Below are positions 42,101 to 54,050 of a DNA stretch of 64,000 nucleotides, piece by piece. The notes under the pieces are model-generated. The model was not told the origin of the DNA, made no database searches, and worked only from the letters and a program-made list of their open reading frames with translations. Where the stretch lies: positions 254,753 to 318,752 of the forward strand of contig JAJVDF010000210.1 of the NCBI GenBank assembly GCA_022410635.1, read 5' to 3'. The position numbers and the translations under genes are program-made. Each line of letters begins with the position of its first letter. The first letter of the stretch is position 1. Source of the stretch: Tretioscincus oriximinensis. Taxonomy: Eukaryota; Chordata; Lepidosauria; Squamata; Gymnophthalmidae.

Positions 42101-44869
42101 AGCATGACAAAGATGTGACCTGAACTCACACTAAGTCTCTGATGGGAGGAGTACTAGGACAATAGTATGCATGGTACAACATGCGCTTTGCTAGGTGCAG
42201 GTATCTACAATTCACCCATTCTTCAAACACTCTCGTGGTACCATTTTGTCATTAGCTGGACCTTGCTTTAAATTACAGTTTTTATGGATTAATTTAATAC
42301 ACAGTAAGGCAACCTTCCTCTGGCATCTCCTTAATGTTGCTTAAGATCTGAATTGGTGACATTTGGATGCCTGCTGTTTGTCTTGTTCTCAGCATTTCAG
42401 ATTCTGCTATCTCAGTTGGTCTACAGAAGGCTAATTATTTGTATCTCCTAGTAGAATATATGCATATATTAGAGTTGTGCCTGCAGGAAGGCTGAGTATT
42501 CTAATTAGCATGCTGTCTCTTAAGTACATGCCTTCTTGCCACCCTAGAGAAATTAAAAGGAGAGGATTTAGATAGTAGAGATTTTCCCAAAGTGGAAGAA
42601 TGGAATGAAATAGGGAGGGCAAGGAGATATCAGCCTTTAAACTTGCAGGCTGCAGCTGATGAGAAAAAGTGTCATATTGGATAAATGTCAACAGTTTCTG
42701 GAGCAACAGCCTAGTCATTGGCCATTAGAGAGGGACTTACACAGAAAGCATGCTGGAATTATTTCCCTCTTTCCAATTATAGTTGAAGAAATGGGGCCAT
42801 TTTAAGGTTTTAGCTATGCAGTGTAACTATTTTAGTGAGTATTTAATTGCATAAAAGGCTGCAGTCCTCAATATCTTTAAAGACGCTTAGTCTGCATCCA
42901 CACATCAGTTCTGTACCTGTATGGTAGTGAGATGACACTCATGCATTGTGAGCAAATGGTTCGCAGCAAAGATCTATTGCTCCGTGTTTACTGATTACTC
43001 ATTAAGTACAATCCTAGTGCTCCCAGGGAACCACTCCCATCCTTGTGGTGGACGTCTGCAGCCATAGTTGCAGGATTTTTGCAGCAATGGGGAAAAGGTG
43101 CACGAGATCCCATCCAGGAGGAGGTTGGGTGCAAACACGCATGAGGCTTCTGGGACCTGAGTGGGAGGCAAGAGACCTGGATGTTGTTGTCAAGTCCTCC
43201 ATGGACCTAACAGNTAACAGCACTCTCAGGTATGTGTAAGTGTGTGGGAAACTGCCTAAAGTCACACTACCTGTAAAAGGCAGAGCATAGCACTCATGTG
43301 GGGGCAGCCTTAAACAATGGTGGTCCATGGATATGGAAAGCTTGATATGATGGTAAAGATGAGACTCTGATTAAAGTTGTCCTTTGATATTCCTAAGGGT
43401 TTAGGGTTAGGATTTTTCCCCTAGCACTAACGGGACCCAGCAGCCAATGGAAGAATAGCCAGTCGCAACCTATGATTTACTGTAAGGTTCCCTGGGTTAC
43501 ATAATCAGATTCATGGGAAGTAAAGGAAAGGTTTAGGGGCTTGTGTATTGTCAGTAATGGCTATGAAAGCATTTTGTTGTGTTGCACTAAGAAATAATGC
43601 TAAAAAAAAGACAATCACAATAGATGCATAAACATTTATATACCATTTTTCATTCAAAGCCTTCGATATTATCCATTTAAAAAATACATTTTTCCAATGA
43701 ATATTAAACTTGAGTCTGGCCAGAGATCTAAGTCTAATTACAGACTCATTGATAGGAGGGAAATCCAGAAGGAGCCGTTGTTGATTTTCATTGTTGATGG
43801 CTTTTATGTATGATTAGGTGCAGGGCTGACAAGCATTTTGACATGGCAGGTTGTCAGAACACTGAAAAGCAAACACCTTGGATATTAGCTAGAGGACCAC
43901 GGAAGTAATTTGAAAGAATAAGGACTGTCAGAGGCAATCAGATAGACACATAGATCTTTATAACAGGTGTCACTAAACAGTTCCCAAAGTGACAGAGTAA
44001 TAGACAGAGAACCACTGGGGAATTCACACTTTTTCTCTCTTTAGTCTCTTGTATCTGCAAAAGAACAGATAAGCAACGCTTGGTTCAACAGAAATTATAA
44101 AACATGATGATACATCAGAATTTTTAACTGAGAAGCACCTATGGTGGAAATCAATTGCAAAAATATACTGCTCAAAACAAATAAGGGAACACTTTAACGT
44201 TTATTTTTTGAATAATTCCCAGAAATTCCCATTGAACCAACATCTACCTGTCCATCAGTCCTTTGTGCAACATTATCAACTCTGTGTGAGACTATTTATT
44301 TAGACTCTCGGATCATGGTAGCACAGCTCTGATTATTCCTTATGCTTCCAAATGACAGTTAGTGTACATGGACAATATGTCTTTCTGATCTGGTAACACC
44401 ATGGATCACACGGTTTGTCTCCTTCTGGCTCAGTTTTATCTGCTCAAGATCATTGCTTCTTTTTTGCATCCACGGCGCAGTCCGGAGCTTTGCCACATTT
44501 ATCATTCCTTGGCAGAACACAGGTTCCTCCCTTTGATGAATTCAATCCAAAGAGAGTATTTCACAAAACTGTCTTGGTTGAATGCAAATCTTCTGACAGA
44601 CCAAAAATGGATGATTTCTGACTATGTTTACAGTCTCCTGGACAACTTGATGGTGCAAATATTGATGCAGGAAAGTTACATTGTCTTCCTCCAGGTTTCC
44701 ACATGGAAAAAAGACACCCTTTAATAATGACAAATGTTAACTCTCCTTGATGAAGAGATGAACCAAATCCTGGTTCTCATTACCACTTCCCTTACAAAGG
44801 CCTTAGCCCAGTTGCAATGTGGGCTAAATGTATTGCAAGCTAGTTGCGGTCTGCCAAGGTTGCAGATGA
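42101..44869. other. Long stretch without recognised gene
   Basis: No supported coding frame. A word ATATACTGCTCAAAACAAAT then AAGGGAACACTTT at 44163-44194 resembles the end of a Tc1-like transposon family. A T-rich TTTATATACCATTTTTCATT at 43635 resembles an L2/SINE end. Confidence 0.4.
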
Positions 44870-45200
44870 AAAGCAGAAAGTTTAGAAGCCTGAGGCAAAA
44901 TAATCACTCAGACAAAGGAGCTCCTTTAGAAAGTGGTTTACTCCAGGGAAAAGGAAATGGGAATGACCAAGATTGCTGGTCACAGCCTCTTTTAAAACCT
45001 CTTTTCCAGCTGGAGTTACAGCTGAGCTCAAAATCTCCCAGGCTTCCTCTTGCTTCCGGTGGTTGGCTCTGCACACTCCTTTGTTCTGCGTGTACTTCCT
45101 GGGTCCTTCTGAAGTGCTTGTAACCTAGGCAGGATGAAGAAGCTGTTTTTCGTTAAAACATGTGCCTGGTAATCCCATGTGCTCTCCAACTCCATTTTTA
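44870..45200 (-). mobile_element. Weak LTR candidate
   Basis: On the minus strand: GTTTTAAAAGAGG (TATA-like), about 40 bp, GGAGTAAACCACTTTC (poly(A)-signal-like), AAAGGAGCTCCTTTGTCTGA, GTGATTATTTTGCC. The order resembles R-U5 of an LTR, but no edges, duplication or internal coding were found. Confidence 0.25.
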
Positions 45201-45499
45201 ATCCTTTGCACATCCAAATGGCAAAAAAAGAAATTGGGGATTAAGGGTGCCATGGAGACAGAGTGACTAAACAGGAATGCCAGGTACAAACTATTGCCTA
45301 AAATGCAGACTGCTAAACCAACCTATTTGAATAAGATAACCAAACTATTTCTGGCTTGTAAAAACTTTTGCAGCTGATATAGCTAAACGAGGGTTTTGGC
45401 TATGGGGAAAATAAACTTAGGCTTAATAAACGCTACACCTTGAGCTTCCAGGGATTCAGTGGTTTATGTGATGATATAGATTAGATGCTATAGCAACTA

Positions 45500-45785
45500 T
45501 TGAAGGAGAAGGAGAAGAAGGAGAAGAAGAAAAAAAGAAAAAGAAAATGAAAAAGAAGCAGAAGCAGNAGAAGCAGCAGAAGAAGAAGTCAGTTTTTATA
45601 CCCGTTTTTTTCAATCTGAAGGGAATCAAAGTGGCTTATGTAACCTTCTTTTCATAACAAACACCATGTGAAGAAGGTGGAGCTGAGATAGTGCTGAAGA
45701 ACTGTGGCTTTTGTGTAGGCTTGCAGAAGTGAACCTGGAGACTTCCAGATAAGAGTCTGACACTCTAACCACTACACCAGACAGA
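45500..45785 (-). mobile_element. tRNA-derived SINE with purine-rich tail
   Basis: On the minus strand: head TCTGGTGTAGTGGTTAGAGT, GTCAGACTCTTATCTGGAAG, B-box-like CCAGGTTCAC, and an (AGA/AGC)n tail at 45500-45590. Related to 15674 in the head but with a (CTT)-type tail. Confidence 0.75.
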
Positions 45786-46679
45786 ATGCTGGTCCAATTC
45801 AGCAGGGCTTCCCTTATGAACATATTTATCTTGTCTACTGCATCACCAGGCACCCCCACAACTTGATTTCAGACTGCAGGACTGCTGATAATCTAGTGGG
45901 CAAGGCATTTTTGTTATGTAAAACACAAGTTACTCCAGAGAGTACCTCTGAAGCAATCACATCTTTAATGGTGTAAACACAATCAAATATGGGGTTCCTC
46001 CTACCACTGCAAATCCACACGTAATGACAAAGATGTGACCATAGGCACCTTCCAAACAAGTGGAGATATGGCCTATTATTGTTGTTAGCATGTAGTACGC
46101 TTAAAAAAAAAACAGCTTAGAAAAAGGTTCATTTCATTATACCTCCCTGTTTTGCCATAGCGCTGAAGCATTGAGATTCACAAGAGACACTTTTTAATTT
46201 GTTTTAATAGAATTTTTCCAACATCTTTAGAGATGTGACCTCCGCAGTATTCTCAGCAGGGATGCTCTGAGCGGCTTAATTGCACACCATTATAATTCCC
46301 TTGGAGCCAATCAGATTTATTCATTTATGTGCACGATTGTCTGAAAGCAAGAAAAAAAAGTGTGTGTTTTATATAAACTTCCTTAAAGAAACATTCATTC
46401 ATGTCCTTTCAATTATTTCACTTTCCCGACACAATCTGCATTGTATTACTTAAATGATGCATTCCTTGTTGCTACAAATTCTACATTAAATTTGGATATG
46501 CGTAATCTTGACTGGCAGTTGCATTTTAATGAGTAAGAAAGATAAGATTGATAAATTGAGCCAGATTGATGGATTGGATAAAATCCCTAGGGAAAAAAAA
46601 GAATAAAATGTAAAAAACATCTCTAGTTGATTAATTTCAGCTAGATGTTGTTCTTGTTGTTGTTATTGTTAGAGGGAAA

Positions 46680-46925
46680 AAAAGAGGAACAGGGGAAGAT
46701 GGAGGTGGAATAAGTTTTTATACTCCACTTTTCTCAATCCAAAGGAACTCAAAGTGAGATATATTGTCTCTTCTTCTCTTTACACTAGATATCATGTGAA
46801 GTAGGTGGGGCTGAGAGAGCTCAAAAGAAGACCAATGTAACCCAGCTGGCTTCATGGAGAAGTGCACAATTGAACCAGGTGGCTAATAACTAAGAGTCAG
46901 ATAATCTATCCCCAATACCAGACTG
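46680..46925 (-). mobile_element. tRNA-derived SINE, degraded
   Basis: On the minus strand: GCCAGTCTGGTATTGGGGAT, CTGACTCTTAGTTATT, AGCCACCTGGTTCAATTGTG (B box), CCAGCTGGGTTACATTGG, TGAGCTCTCTCAGCCCCACC. The tail is at 46680-46700. Confidence 0.7.
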
Positions 46926-47761
46926 GCCATCATTATTCTATCAAGAAATTGATTGAATGAATCCTGGCTCATTCTTCCAAGAGAGGATTTTTGAATACCT
47001 AGTTATCCTCCCCCATGTTCTGAATCTTTTTGAAATGTCACGTTTTTATGCACTGTTTTCATCTGTGTTACATAACGATTCACCCACTGCTATTTGCTCT
47101 CACCTCTTTCTGATGTTAATGCATTTATTATCACTTTAATATTTGAACTCTGGTAACATCTCTTAAAGGATTTTACCGGAAGAACAAGACACACATTTCT
47201 CAAATAAGTAATATAATTTACTGAGAATACAGAAGGGAACTTTTGGCACTTGCATAATCTTAAGAAGCTCCACGACTGATTGATTAATATTATGGATCCA
47301 CATATTGGTATGGATCAAGGCTGGGTTTCCACTGGTGTACGCCATCTACATTACTTGAAGAATAATTTCAGTAAGGGACCCTATAATCAGAAAGAGCAGT
47401 AGACCCATTTAAATGGTTCTAATGATGGACCAGGGCATTGATATGGTTCCTAGAGACTTGAAGAAGACCCTGTGTTTGAGACATAGAAAATGATGCATTG
47501 ATGGTGTGTCAAAGTGTGCCAACAAAATGCATCCCCTAGAACTCCGAGTCTAAGAACATTTTCCCTAGCCCTTAGAATTCTCAAAGTCTGACCTTAAATT
47601 TTGTGAAAACCTTTGAAGCTGGGACAGGGCTTCACAGATTCCATATTTCTATGGTCTGAACCAGTAGTTTTGGCTAGTTCAAACCTATGGACAAATGTCC
47701 AGAAAAAGAAACTAAAAGACAGAAAGATGAATAGTCAGTAAAAATACAAATAAAGGAAAGA
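46926..47761. other. Stretch without recognised gene
   Basis: No recognised content. Confidence 0.5.
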
Positions 47762-48598
47762 TGAAGATGACGGAGCTGGTTTACTCCAGAAGGAACAGGT
47801 GTGTGATCTGGGTGTCCTTCTTGACTCGTCACTGTCACTTGAAGGCCAGGTGGCAGCGACAGCTAGAACGGCATTTTCCTACTTATGACTGGTCCGCCAG
47901 TTGCGGCCGTTCCTGGACAGGGGGTCTTTGGCCACGGTTCTTCATGCTCTGGTAACNTCCAGATTAGACTACTGCAATGCACTCTACGTGGGGCTTCCCT
48001 TGAAGACGGTTCGGAGGCTGGAGCTAGTGCAGAATGCAGCAGCTCGTCTGCTGTCGGGTGTGTCTGGCCGGACGTCCATCACGCCGGTCCTCAAAGAACT
48101 GCACTGGCTACCTATTCGCTACCGAGCCCAATTCAAGGTGCTTATACTGACGTATAAAGCCCTAAACGGTTTGGGTCCTGAATACTTGAGGGAACGCCTT
48201 TTCCCATATAGTCCTGCCCGGTCTCTGCGATCAGAAGGAGAGGGCCTTCTAGTTGTCCCCTCCTGCTCTAGGATAAGGGGGGCGGGGGCACGGGGAAGAG
48301 CTTTCTCGGTGGTGGCCCCGATATTATGGAACGGCCTCCCCCCGGAAGCACGCCTGGCGCCATCTTTACAATCTTTTCGGCGCCTGGTAAAGACCTGTCT
48401 CTTCACCCGGGCCTTTTCGGGTTAGCTCCCCCATCAGAGGACGACATTTTAAATTCTTGTGTTTCTTTTATGGTTTTAATGTTGTGAAGGTCATGATGAC
48501 CTGAATTTTTAACTTTTGTGAGCCGCCCTGGACACCTTCGGGGGGAAGGGCGGGGTAAAAAATCTTTAAATAAATAAATTAAATAAATAAATAAAAAC
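47762..48598 (+). mobile_element. 5'-truncated L2 LINE, best-preserved copy
   Basis: GC-rich against the AT-rich surroundings, so probably younger. Runs from VCDLGVLLDSSLSLEGQV-type sequence through the C-terminal RT and thumb region to the 3' end GAGCCGCCCTGGACACCTTC, GGGGGGAAGGGCGGGGTAAA and a TAAATAAATAAAT tail. The 3' end resembles the tail of the SINE at 15674, as expected if L2 mobilises that SINE. Confidence 0.9.
47901..48425 (+). pseudogene. L2 ORF2 C-terminal open frame
   Basis: 174 codons open (one ambiguous codon) with L2 signatures in order: LRPFLDRGSLATVLHALV, SRLDYCNALYVGLPLKTVRR, LELVQNAAARLLSGVSGR, TPVLKELHWLPIRYRAQFKV, LTYKALNGLGPEYLRERL, FSVVAPILWNGLPPEARLAP, SFRRLVKTCLFTRAFSG and stop. 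It lacks endonuclease and RT catalytic motifs, so it encodes no active enzyme. A one-base shift separates it from the upstream L2 frame at about 47890. Confidence 0.9.
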
Positions 48599-48658
48599 AT
48601 ATGTACTGTTTGTCTCCAGGGAAAAGAGGGATCTGAGATATGAATACATCTAAGAATT

Positions 48659-48910
48659 TACAAATATAAGAAGAGCCCTGAATCAGACTACAGCCCATTT
48701 GTATGTGTGTGTGTTGGTATTCTCAAAAAGAAGAAGACAAAACATTCACTCAATCTCAACTCATTGCAAATGATATTTAGAAAATCTGAAGTCTGCTTCT
48801 AGGCACGCATTCTAGTATCCAAAATCATGGGTTATCCAATATACATGTTCCCAGTTAATTTGTGTAATCCATTCTAAAAGTTAACCAGAGTGGTTGATGT
48901 CACNGTCTCT
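48659..48910 (-). mobile_element. Old CR1 3' end
   Basis: AATATAAGAAGAGCCCTGAA, then TCAGACTACAGCCCATTTG, a TG insertion, CATTGCAAATGATATT, CTAGTATCCA and AACCAGAGTGGTTGATG align with the CR1 3' UTR and the end of its frame. Confidence 0.65.
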
Positions 48911-49227
48911 TCTGGTGCCTTCCAAATGACCAACACTGTTTTTTATCCAGTTTTCTATGGCTTCAAAATCTCAAGAAAATTTATTGGCTCATCAAGAATG
49001 AGCCATCCCTTTCTTTGTTCAGAATCTTGTCAAAGAAGCATTACATGTAACATTCAGGCACTATGTTTTTATTTATATGGATCCAACTGCATGGTATCAC
49101 ATTATGTCTTCCCTGAACTACAGATGCCACATTATTGCAGTACTATTATGGGAATCCCAGATNCATGGCTGGATTGCCAGTAATGCCGCAGTGCTTTCTT
49201 TCTTTCTTGGAATTGGCCCTGCATTTG
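48911..49227. other. Stretch without recognised gene
   Basis: No recognised content. Confidence 0.5.
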
Positions 49228-49670
49228 GAACTCAGGTTGTGTGCACATGATGAGTTAAAATATAAAGCTATATTCCTGAATATAGCAATCTCGTGTCTGT
49301 GCANACCAAACATGTATATTCCGTGACCAATGCCCCAGTTCTGTAACATCATTCATTGATCTCATCGCAGTGCATCCCAAGAATATTTTTTTATTCTCAA
49401 CAGCCAATANAAACAATTGATGCATACTTGTTTGTTTTAATATCTTGTGTCTGATTGTGCACACATGTACGCTCGCGGGAGTATGGGCATTCTCCGCAAC
49501 TATGCCTGAATATCTGAGCATGCGTGCCCCAGTCTTCCTTATAGTGCAACAAACGAAGTAGAAAATAGTTCTGTGCATGCAGCCCCAATGTTTGGCAATC
49601 TCAGGATAAATTCACAGGGTTTGACATCCAATGTTGCNTCTGTGTGCTACCATAAAAAAGCACATCTCAG
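49228..49670. mobile_element. Family G element, copy C (inverted relative to A and B)
   Basis: In order: GGTTGTGTGCACATGATGAG, GCTATATTCCTGAATATAGC (49267-49286), CGTGTCTGTGCANACC, ATGCCCCAGTTCTGTAACAT, CTCATCGCAGTGCATC, TATGCCTGAATATCTGAGCA and ATCTCAGGATAAATT. These are the reverse complement of blocks in copy B and of the outer blocks in copy A. No coding frame. Confidence 0.6.
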
Positions 49671-50781
49671 AATGTTATGTATTTAAATAAAAAGAACTAA
49701 AGGAGGAGAAGGAAGAGTTACTGCATGCCACAGATTCCTTGCACAAACCAGGATTTTACAGTATCATTCAAGTGGAAAAGAAAAGGTCTGGGATACTACA
49801 GGGGAAAGAGATTGGTGTGAGGCTGGCATGGGGCACAATTGGGGTAAGGTGGGATTATAAATTATCTGATTTTAGACTTGGATTATTCCATTCTTAAAAT
49901 AAGTGAAAACAAATGTCTAGATTAGAAATGCAACTTGAAAATGGAAGAAAGAGCTTTTTAAAATTGTCTACAAGAAATGAAAGCATAACTGGCCATTGCC
50001 TTTGGTTCATTTTTAAACTGTTACTTTATTTGCTTACCTATGTGAGTAACTGTTGGTTTGGAGGCAAAGTCCAGAGGAAAGATTTCTCTTCTTTATCTGC
50101 TGCCTCTTGTACCTGAAGGCAATCTGGCTATTCTCTCTGTCAACAAAGGGAGGTTGTTGGCTTTCCTCACATAGTACCTGGCCAGAAATAAGTCTGCAAT
50201 TTTGGATTAAATTGTTTGTGCCTTGGGCAGACTCATGATAATCGCCACTTCTCCACTCTTTCCGGGNTTTTCCATAATAATCTCTGGGAACAGAAAGGAA
50301 ATTTCACGCTGCTCTTAAGCTGGTTATCATATACTTACATGGGAGAAGGAATGGAAGTAAAAGGTCAAACATACAAGCAACTGCTTTCCAAATCTACAGC
50401 TGTATTAATAAAGACAAAACAATGCCAATGTGGAAACACAAACAAAAATTTAAGGTATGGAGTTCTGCAAATCACTTGGTTGTTGTCTAAAATGGAGATT
50501 CTTTCTAAAGTAGAGATGTGCTGTGTAGGTTTGAGCAGCTCATGGCTCACAGTGGAACAAGTGGTTTGCATTGCATGCCTATGAATCAAACTAGTCTCTT
50601 GTTTGCAAAGTCATAGGTTGAATCAAACACAAACAAGGGACAGGCAGGTAATGAACCAAGTAAATCATAGTGAACCAAAAATACTTTGTTATGGTTTATA
50701 TACTGATCAAATCACTGTCTTGTTCAAAAGCATTTAAAATCAAACCTAAATAAAGGCTGCAGTGGTGACTTTACTTTGAAT
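49671..50781. other. Stretch without recognised gene
   Basis: Reading frames up to 122 codons show no domain. Confidence 0.45.
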
Positions 50782-50881
50782 CTTTTTTAGTTCATCTTCA
50801 GTCTCAAAAAAATGAAGTTTAATCCAGAAGAAAAACTTGGAATAAACTCATTTTTTTAGGGCTGAAGATGGACTAAAGAAG
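50782..50881. repeat. Family F fold-back, copy 2
   Basis: 34-bp arms (50782-50815 and 50848-50881): TTAGTTCATCTTCAGTCTCA pairs with the complement of GGGCTGAAGATGGACTAAAG with a few mismatches. Shares the CCATCTTCAGTCC core with 21009-21095. Confidence 0.65.
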
Positions 50882-50999
50882 AGCTAAAAGAAAAGGTATG
50901 ACTGGACAAAAGAGCACTTGGCTCAGTTTAAACCCAGCTATTAAATTTCAGTTTGTGTGTATGATAGTCTAAGGGAGTATCACCACGGTTTAAAAAATG

Positions 51000-51200
51000 T
51001 GTTTACCATCTGCCCCCACCTACCTTAAAGATTCCATGCTGTTGTGACACATAAGGCATTGCTGTGCTTGCCTTACTTCAATCCCCAGCATTCTCTGCGG
51101 GCCTTTGAAATTTTACATGTTGCCCTGAAGTCTCGCGAGTGAATGTTCCCACAAAGCTTTCTTTCAGATTTTACAAAACATCTGATGTTGATTCAAACAA
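51000..51200 (-). mobile_element. Family D element, copy 2
   Basis: Reverse complement reads AAAATCTGAAAGAAAGCTTT, GAGACTTCAGGGCAACATGT, GCAGAGAATGCTGGGGATTG, AGGCAAGCACAGCAATGCC: the body of family D. The terminus ACCACGGTTTAAAAAATG lies near 50985. Confidence 0.65.
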
Positions 51201-51394
51201 ACAGCATTGCTAGACATTCCATGACAATGGAATTTTTTAGCAAGAGGATCACTGTACATGCATGATCTCGTAGAGCAGATTGAAAGTGAAGTTGCTTACC
51301 AACTTGGTGGAAATTGTGTGAGGGGGTGGGGCCTAAGTCTTGCAAACATAGGTACAAATAAATCTTTTAATAATTTTTAGTCAAATTGAACAAA

Positions 51395-52010
51395 AGAAGC
51401 AGAAAGAACAACAACTGGAATTTTATACATCACTTTTCTCACCCAAAGGGACTCAAAAGGCTTAAAAGCTTATTTTCATCTGAAAGCNTATATTCAGTGA
51501 TGTTCCCCATTTATCTTTCGGATAGATGGGTTGGCTAGAGCTGACACAGCTGCAGCAGCTGGTGCAGTTTGGGGATTGGGGGGCTCAGGTTCCTCCAGCC
51601 TCGACAAAGTTAGAAAAGTGGCTGGGAGGAGTCACATTCAAGCACTTACTTTGTCTCTCTCCCAGTCTGCAAGTTGAATGCCAACAAAAAATGGCACCTC
51701 TATGGAGACAGAGAGAGAGACTGCAGCCCTTCCCAGGCAGCCCTCCCATTGGTTCTGGGATTGGTGACCCCTTTTGTCAATTAAAAAAGCTGCCTGGAGC
51801 TTTTTGGTTTGTTGGCAGCTCCTCTATGAAAGCCTACAGTTGGCCAATGGTTCTCCATTGTTTTCTATGGAGATTTTATCATTGATTTTAATTTCTGAGT
51901 GTTCCCCGGATCCCACAAATCCAGAAGCCAGCCGACACTGCAGCCGACACAGAACTTCAAACTCAGTATCTCTGCTGAAACACCACGAGCTCTTAACTAC
52001 TGAATATTCA
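51395..52010 (-). mobile_element. SINE interrupted by an unidentified 400-bp insertion
   Basis: The 3' part (51395-51545) has the SINE body: TTTTCTCACCCAAAGGGACT, CAGTGATGTTCCCCATTTAT, GGTTGGCTAGAGCTGACAC. The tRNA-like head appears only at 51970-52005 (complement TTCAGTAGTTAAGAGCTCGT). Between them is about 400 bp of sequence unlike the SINE. It is bounded by AGCTGACAC and AGCCGACAC, a possible duplication with one mismatch. Confidence 0.5.
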
Positions 52011-52026
52011 TCAAAAAAGAACTAGA

Positions 52027-52180
52027 GTCCAGAAAAGGGCGAGTAGCACTAGAGACTAACATCTGAAGAAACAGATGTGTCTACGAAAGTTTATGCCACT
52101 TACTTTTCTACAGTTAGTCTCTAGTGCTGCTCGCCCCTTGCTGGACTTTCTACTAAACTAACATGGCTATTTCTCTGAAA
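52027..52180. mobile_element. PLE palindromic remnant
   Basis: Left arm GTCCAGAAAAGGGCGAGTAG, GCACTAGAGACTAAC; then ATCTGAAGAAACAGATGTG, CTACGAAAGTTTATGCC; right arm GTTAGTCTCTAGTGCTGCTC, CCCCTTGCTGGAC and tail TTTCTCTGAAA. Same head-to-head arrangement as 39064. No coding. Confidence 0.8.
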
Positions 52181-52196
52181 GGAACAAAAAGCATTT

Positions 52197-52400
52197 TTAT
52201 TTATTTATTTATTTATTTACACTTATACCCTGCCCCATACTCAAAGGTCTTCCTCAGGGTGGCAACAATAAAAACAGTACAAAATTTACATTTTAAAACA
52301 GAAGGAACCAGTATCTGAAGATGGAGGGGGGAAAACAGTGTTTCTTCAACCAAAAACCAGGTTGAAGACCTGGGCTTTGAAACTTGTTTTTGACTTTTGC
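52197..52400 (-). mobile_element. L2-like LINE 3' region
   Basis: (TTTA)n at 52198-52221, CACTTATACCCTGCCCCATA, CTTCCTCAGGGTGGCAACAA, CTTCAACCAAAAACCAGG: same layout as 35550. Confidence 0.65.
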
Positions 52401-52479
52401 ATTTTTCATTATATAATTAGATGGAAACAGCAACAAAACATCAAGGAAATCTATGAGAAATATCAATGACAACATCTGC

Positions 52480-52600
52480 ATGCTGGTCAGTCCTTCTGCT
52501 ATAAGGGTCTCGTGTCTCACNAGAAATCTATGAACCTTCTTACCTGAGGAGAGTGGAGAAGAGGCAACAGGATGTGTTATATTGCCATTTGCTCCAAGGT
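52480..52600 (-). mobile_element. Possible L1 ORF2 fragment
   Basis: TCACNAGAAATCTATGAACC, TTCTTACCTGAGGAG resembles TCACCAGAAAATTATGAACC, ATCTTCCTTGGGGAG of the L1 at 53110-53160. Short and weak. Confidence 0.35.
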
Positions 52601-52739
52601 TGGCATTTCGCTCCTCTGGCGCTAGAAANTTACAAACCTTATTGTGTGATGGGAGTGGAGGAGGGACTGGATTGTTTCACTATCTCTCTACCATCTCTCC
52701 ATCTCTTTACCTCTCTCTACCTATCTTTCTATGACTATT

Positions 52740-53190
52740 ATTTGTAACCATAACAATACAAGTACATCTGCTTAAACAAACATTCAAATAGAGAAAAAAT
52801 CCTCCCACCCCCACTTGGCTAATACTGAACGTGCATAAATCCATGAATATTTCTTTAATTCAAATCCTGAGTGTTGTGTTTTGATTCATGAACCTCAAAA
52901 GATCAAACCAGTTCTCTCTCCAGTGCAATCTTATGTTTTCCTGAAATAATAGTCTTTTATGTCTAGAAAGATCGAATTCAGATTGNTCATATATATATTT
53001 AAACCATCTGCCACATGTCCAAAGATCCACATCTTTCCAACTCAGTGCTATAGTACATGATAGCCATGGGGAGCAACTTTTTAAGTATTTTTGTCTAACT
53101 CCCTTGCTCCCAATAGTAGCTCCTCTAATTGTCACCAGAAAATTATGAACCATCTTCCTTGGGGAGGAGAGGAGAGACAGCAAGGAGAAG
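52740..53190 (-). pseudogene. L1 3' end with ORF2 C-terminus
   Basis: The minus strand reads LSWKDVDLWTCGRWFKYIY, QSEFDLSRHKRLLFQENIRL and HWRENWFDLLRFMNQ, the L1 ORF2 extreme C-terminus, then a 3' UTR toward 52740. One n in the frame. Dead copy. Confidence 0.7.
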
Positions 53191-54050
53191 ATATTCTAGT
53201 GTTTGTGGGAATTATTGATCTTTCCAGTAGAAAGAATGATCATTGACTTGTTTGATGTCAGTTGTACAGTGATGGCAAATGCTTAAGCAAATAATGGCAG
53301 TGAAAGAGATGCATAATTAAAGATTTTTCCTAGATAAACTCTGGTGTATGTTTATTCTATGGGTAGTAGAAAAATACATTTGCACTCTTGTATGTTTCCA
53401 GAGGTGTCATTTTCACAGATCTGGCAGCACAAATAGAGCCTAAGTACATAATACATTATTAAGCAGGGTGATGCATTTCAAAGAGGGCAAGATTACATCC
53501 AAATGATTCAAATATTTAATTTCCCGAACATGGAAGAATTGAAAGCTGCACAACCTGGAATAGCTCAAAGCAGATGACTCACAGATGTCCAAATCCCAGC
53601 TATAAATGAATGCTACTGGATTCCTGATCAAATTCACNAAAGCTGTTTCAAACATAGATGCAAAATGACAAGTTGAACATCGAATCCACAGCTGTGTAAG
53701 CAGTTCAAGCTCAAGGAAAAAACCTGGATGAAGTGTTTTACGTTATTAGCTTAGCACCTGTTTGCTATGTAAAAAGTGGGTTTTTTTCTCCACTTCAGAA
53801 TAAAGTTACAAAGAAAATGAGCATTTTTTAGCATTATTCAATGGAATAAAAATTCAACAGATTTTGTGCATTTATTTAATGTATTTCTGTATTCATAATC
53901 TACTTCATAACAACTCAGGGAGGCTAACTAGAATTTTTTGAAAATATAGGGGGTTTCATATACTTTTTCGTATAAATCCAGAACGTAGTTTTATAAAACA
54001 AATTGTGACCCATAGATTGTGATCACAGTAGCTGACACATGTTCAAAATG
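53191..54050. other. Stretch without recognised gene
   Basis: No recognised content. Confidence 0.5.

Noticed and set aside
44401..45123. Adjacent plus frames of 107 and 129 codons as exons
   Set aside because: No recognisable domain and no credible splice sites joining them; part overlaps a weak LTR candidate.
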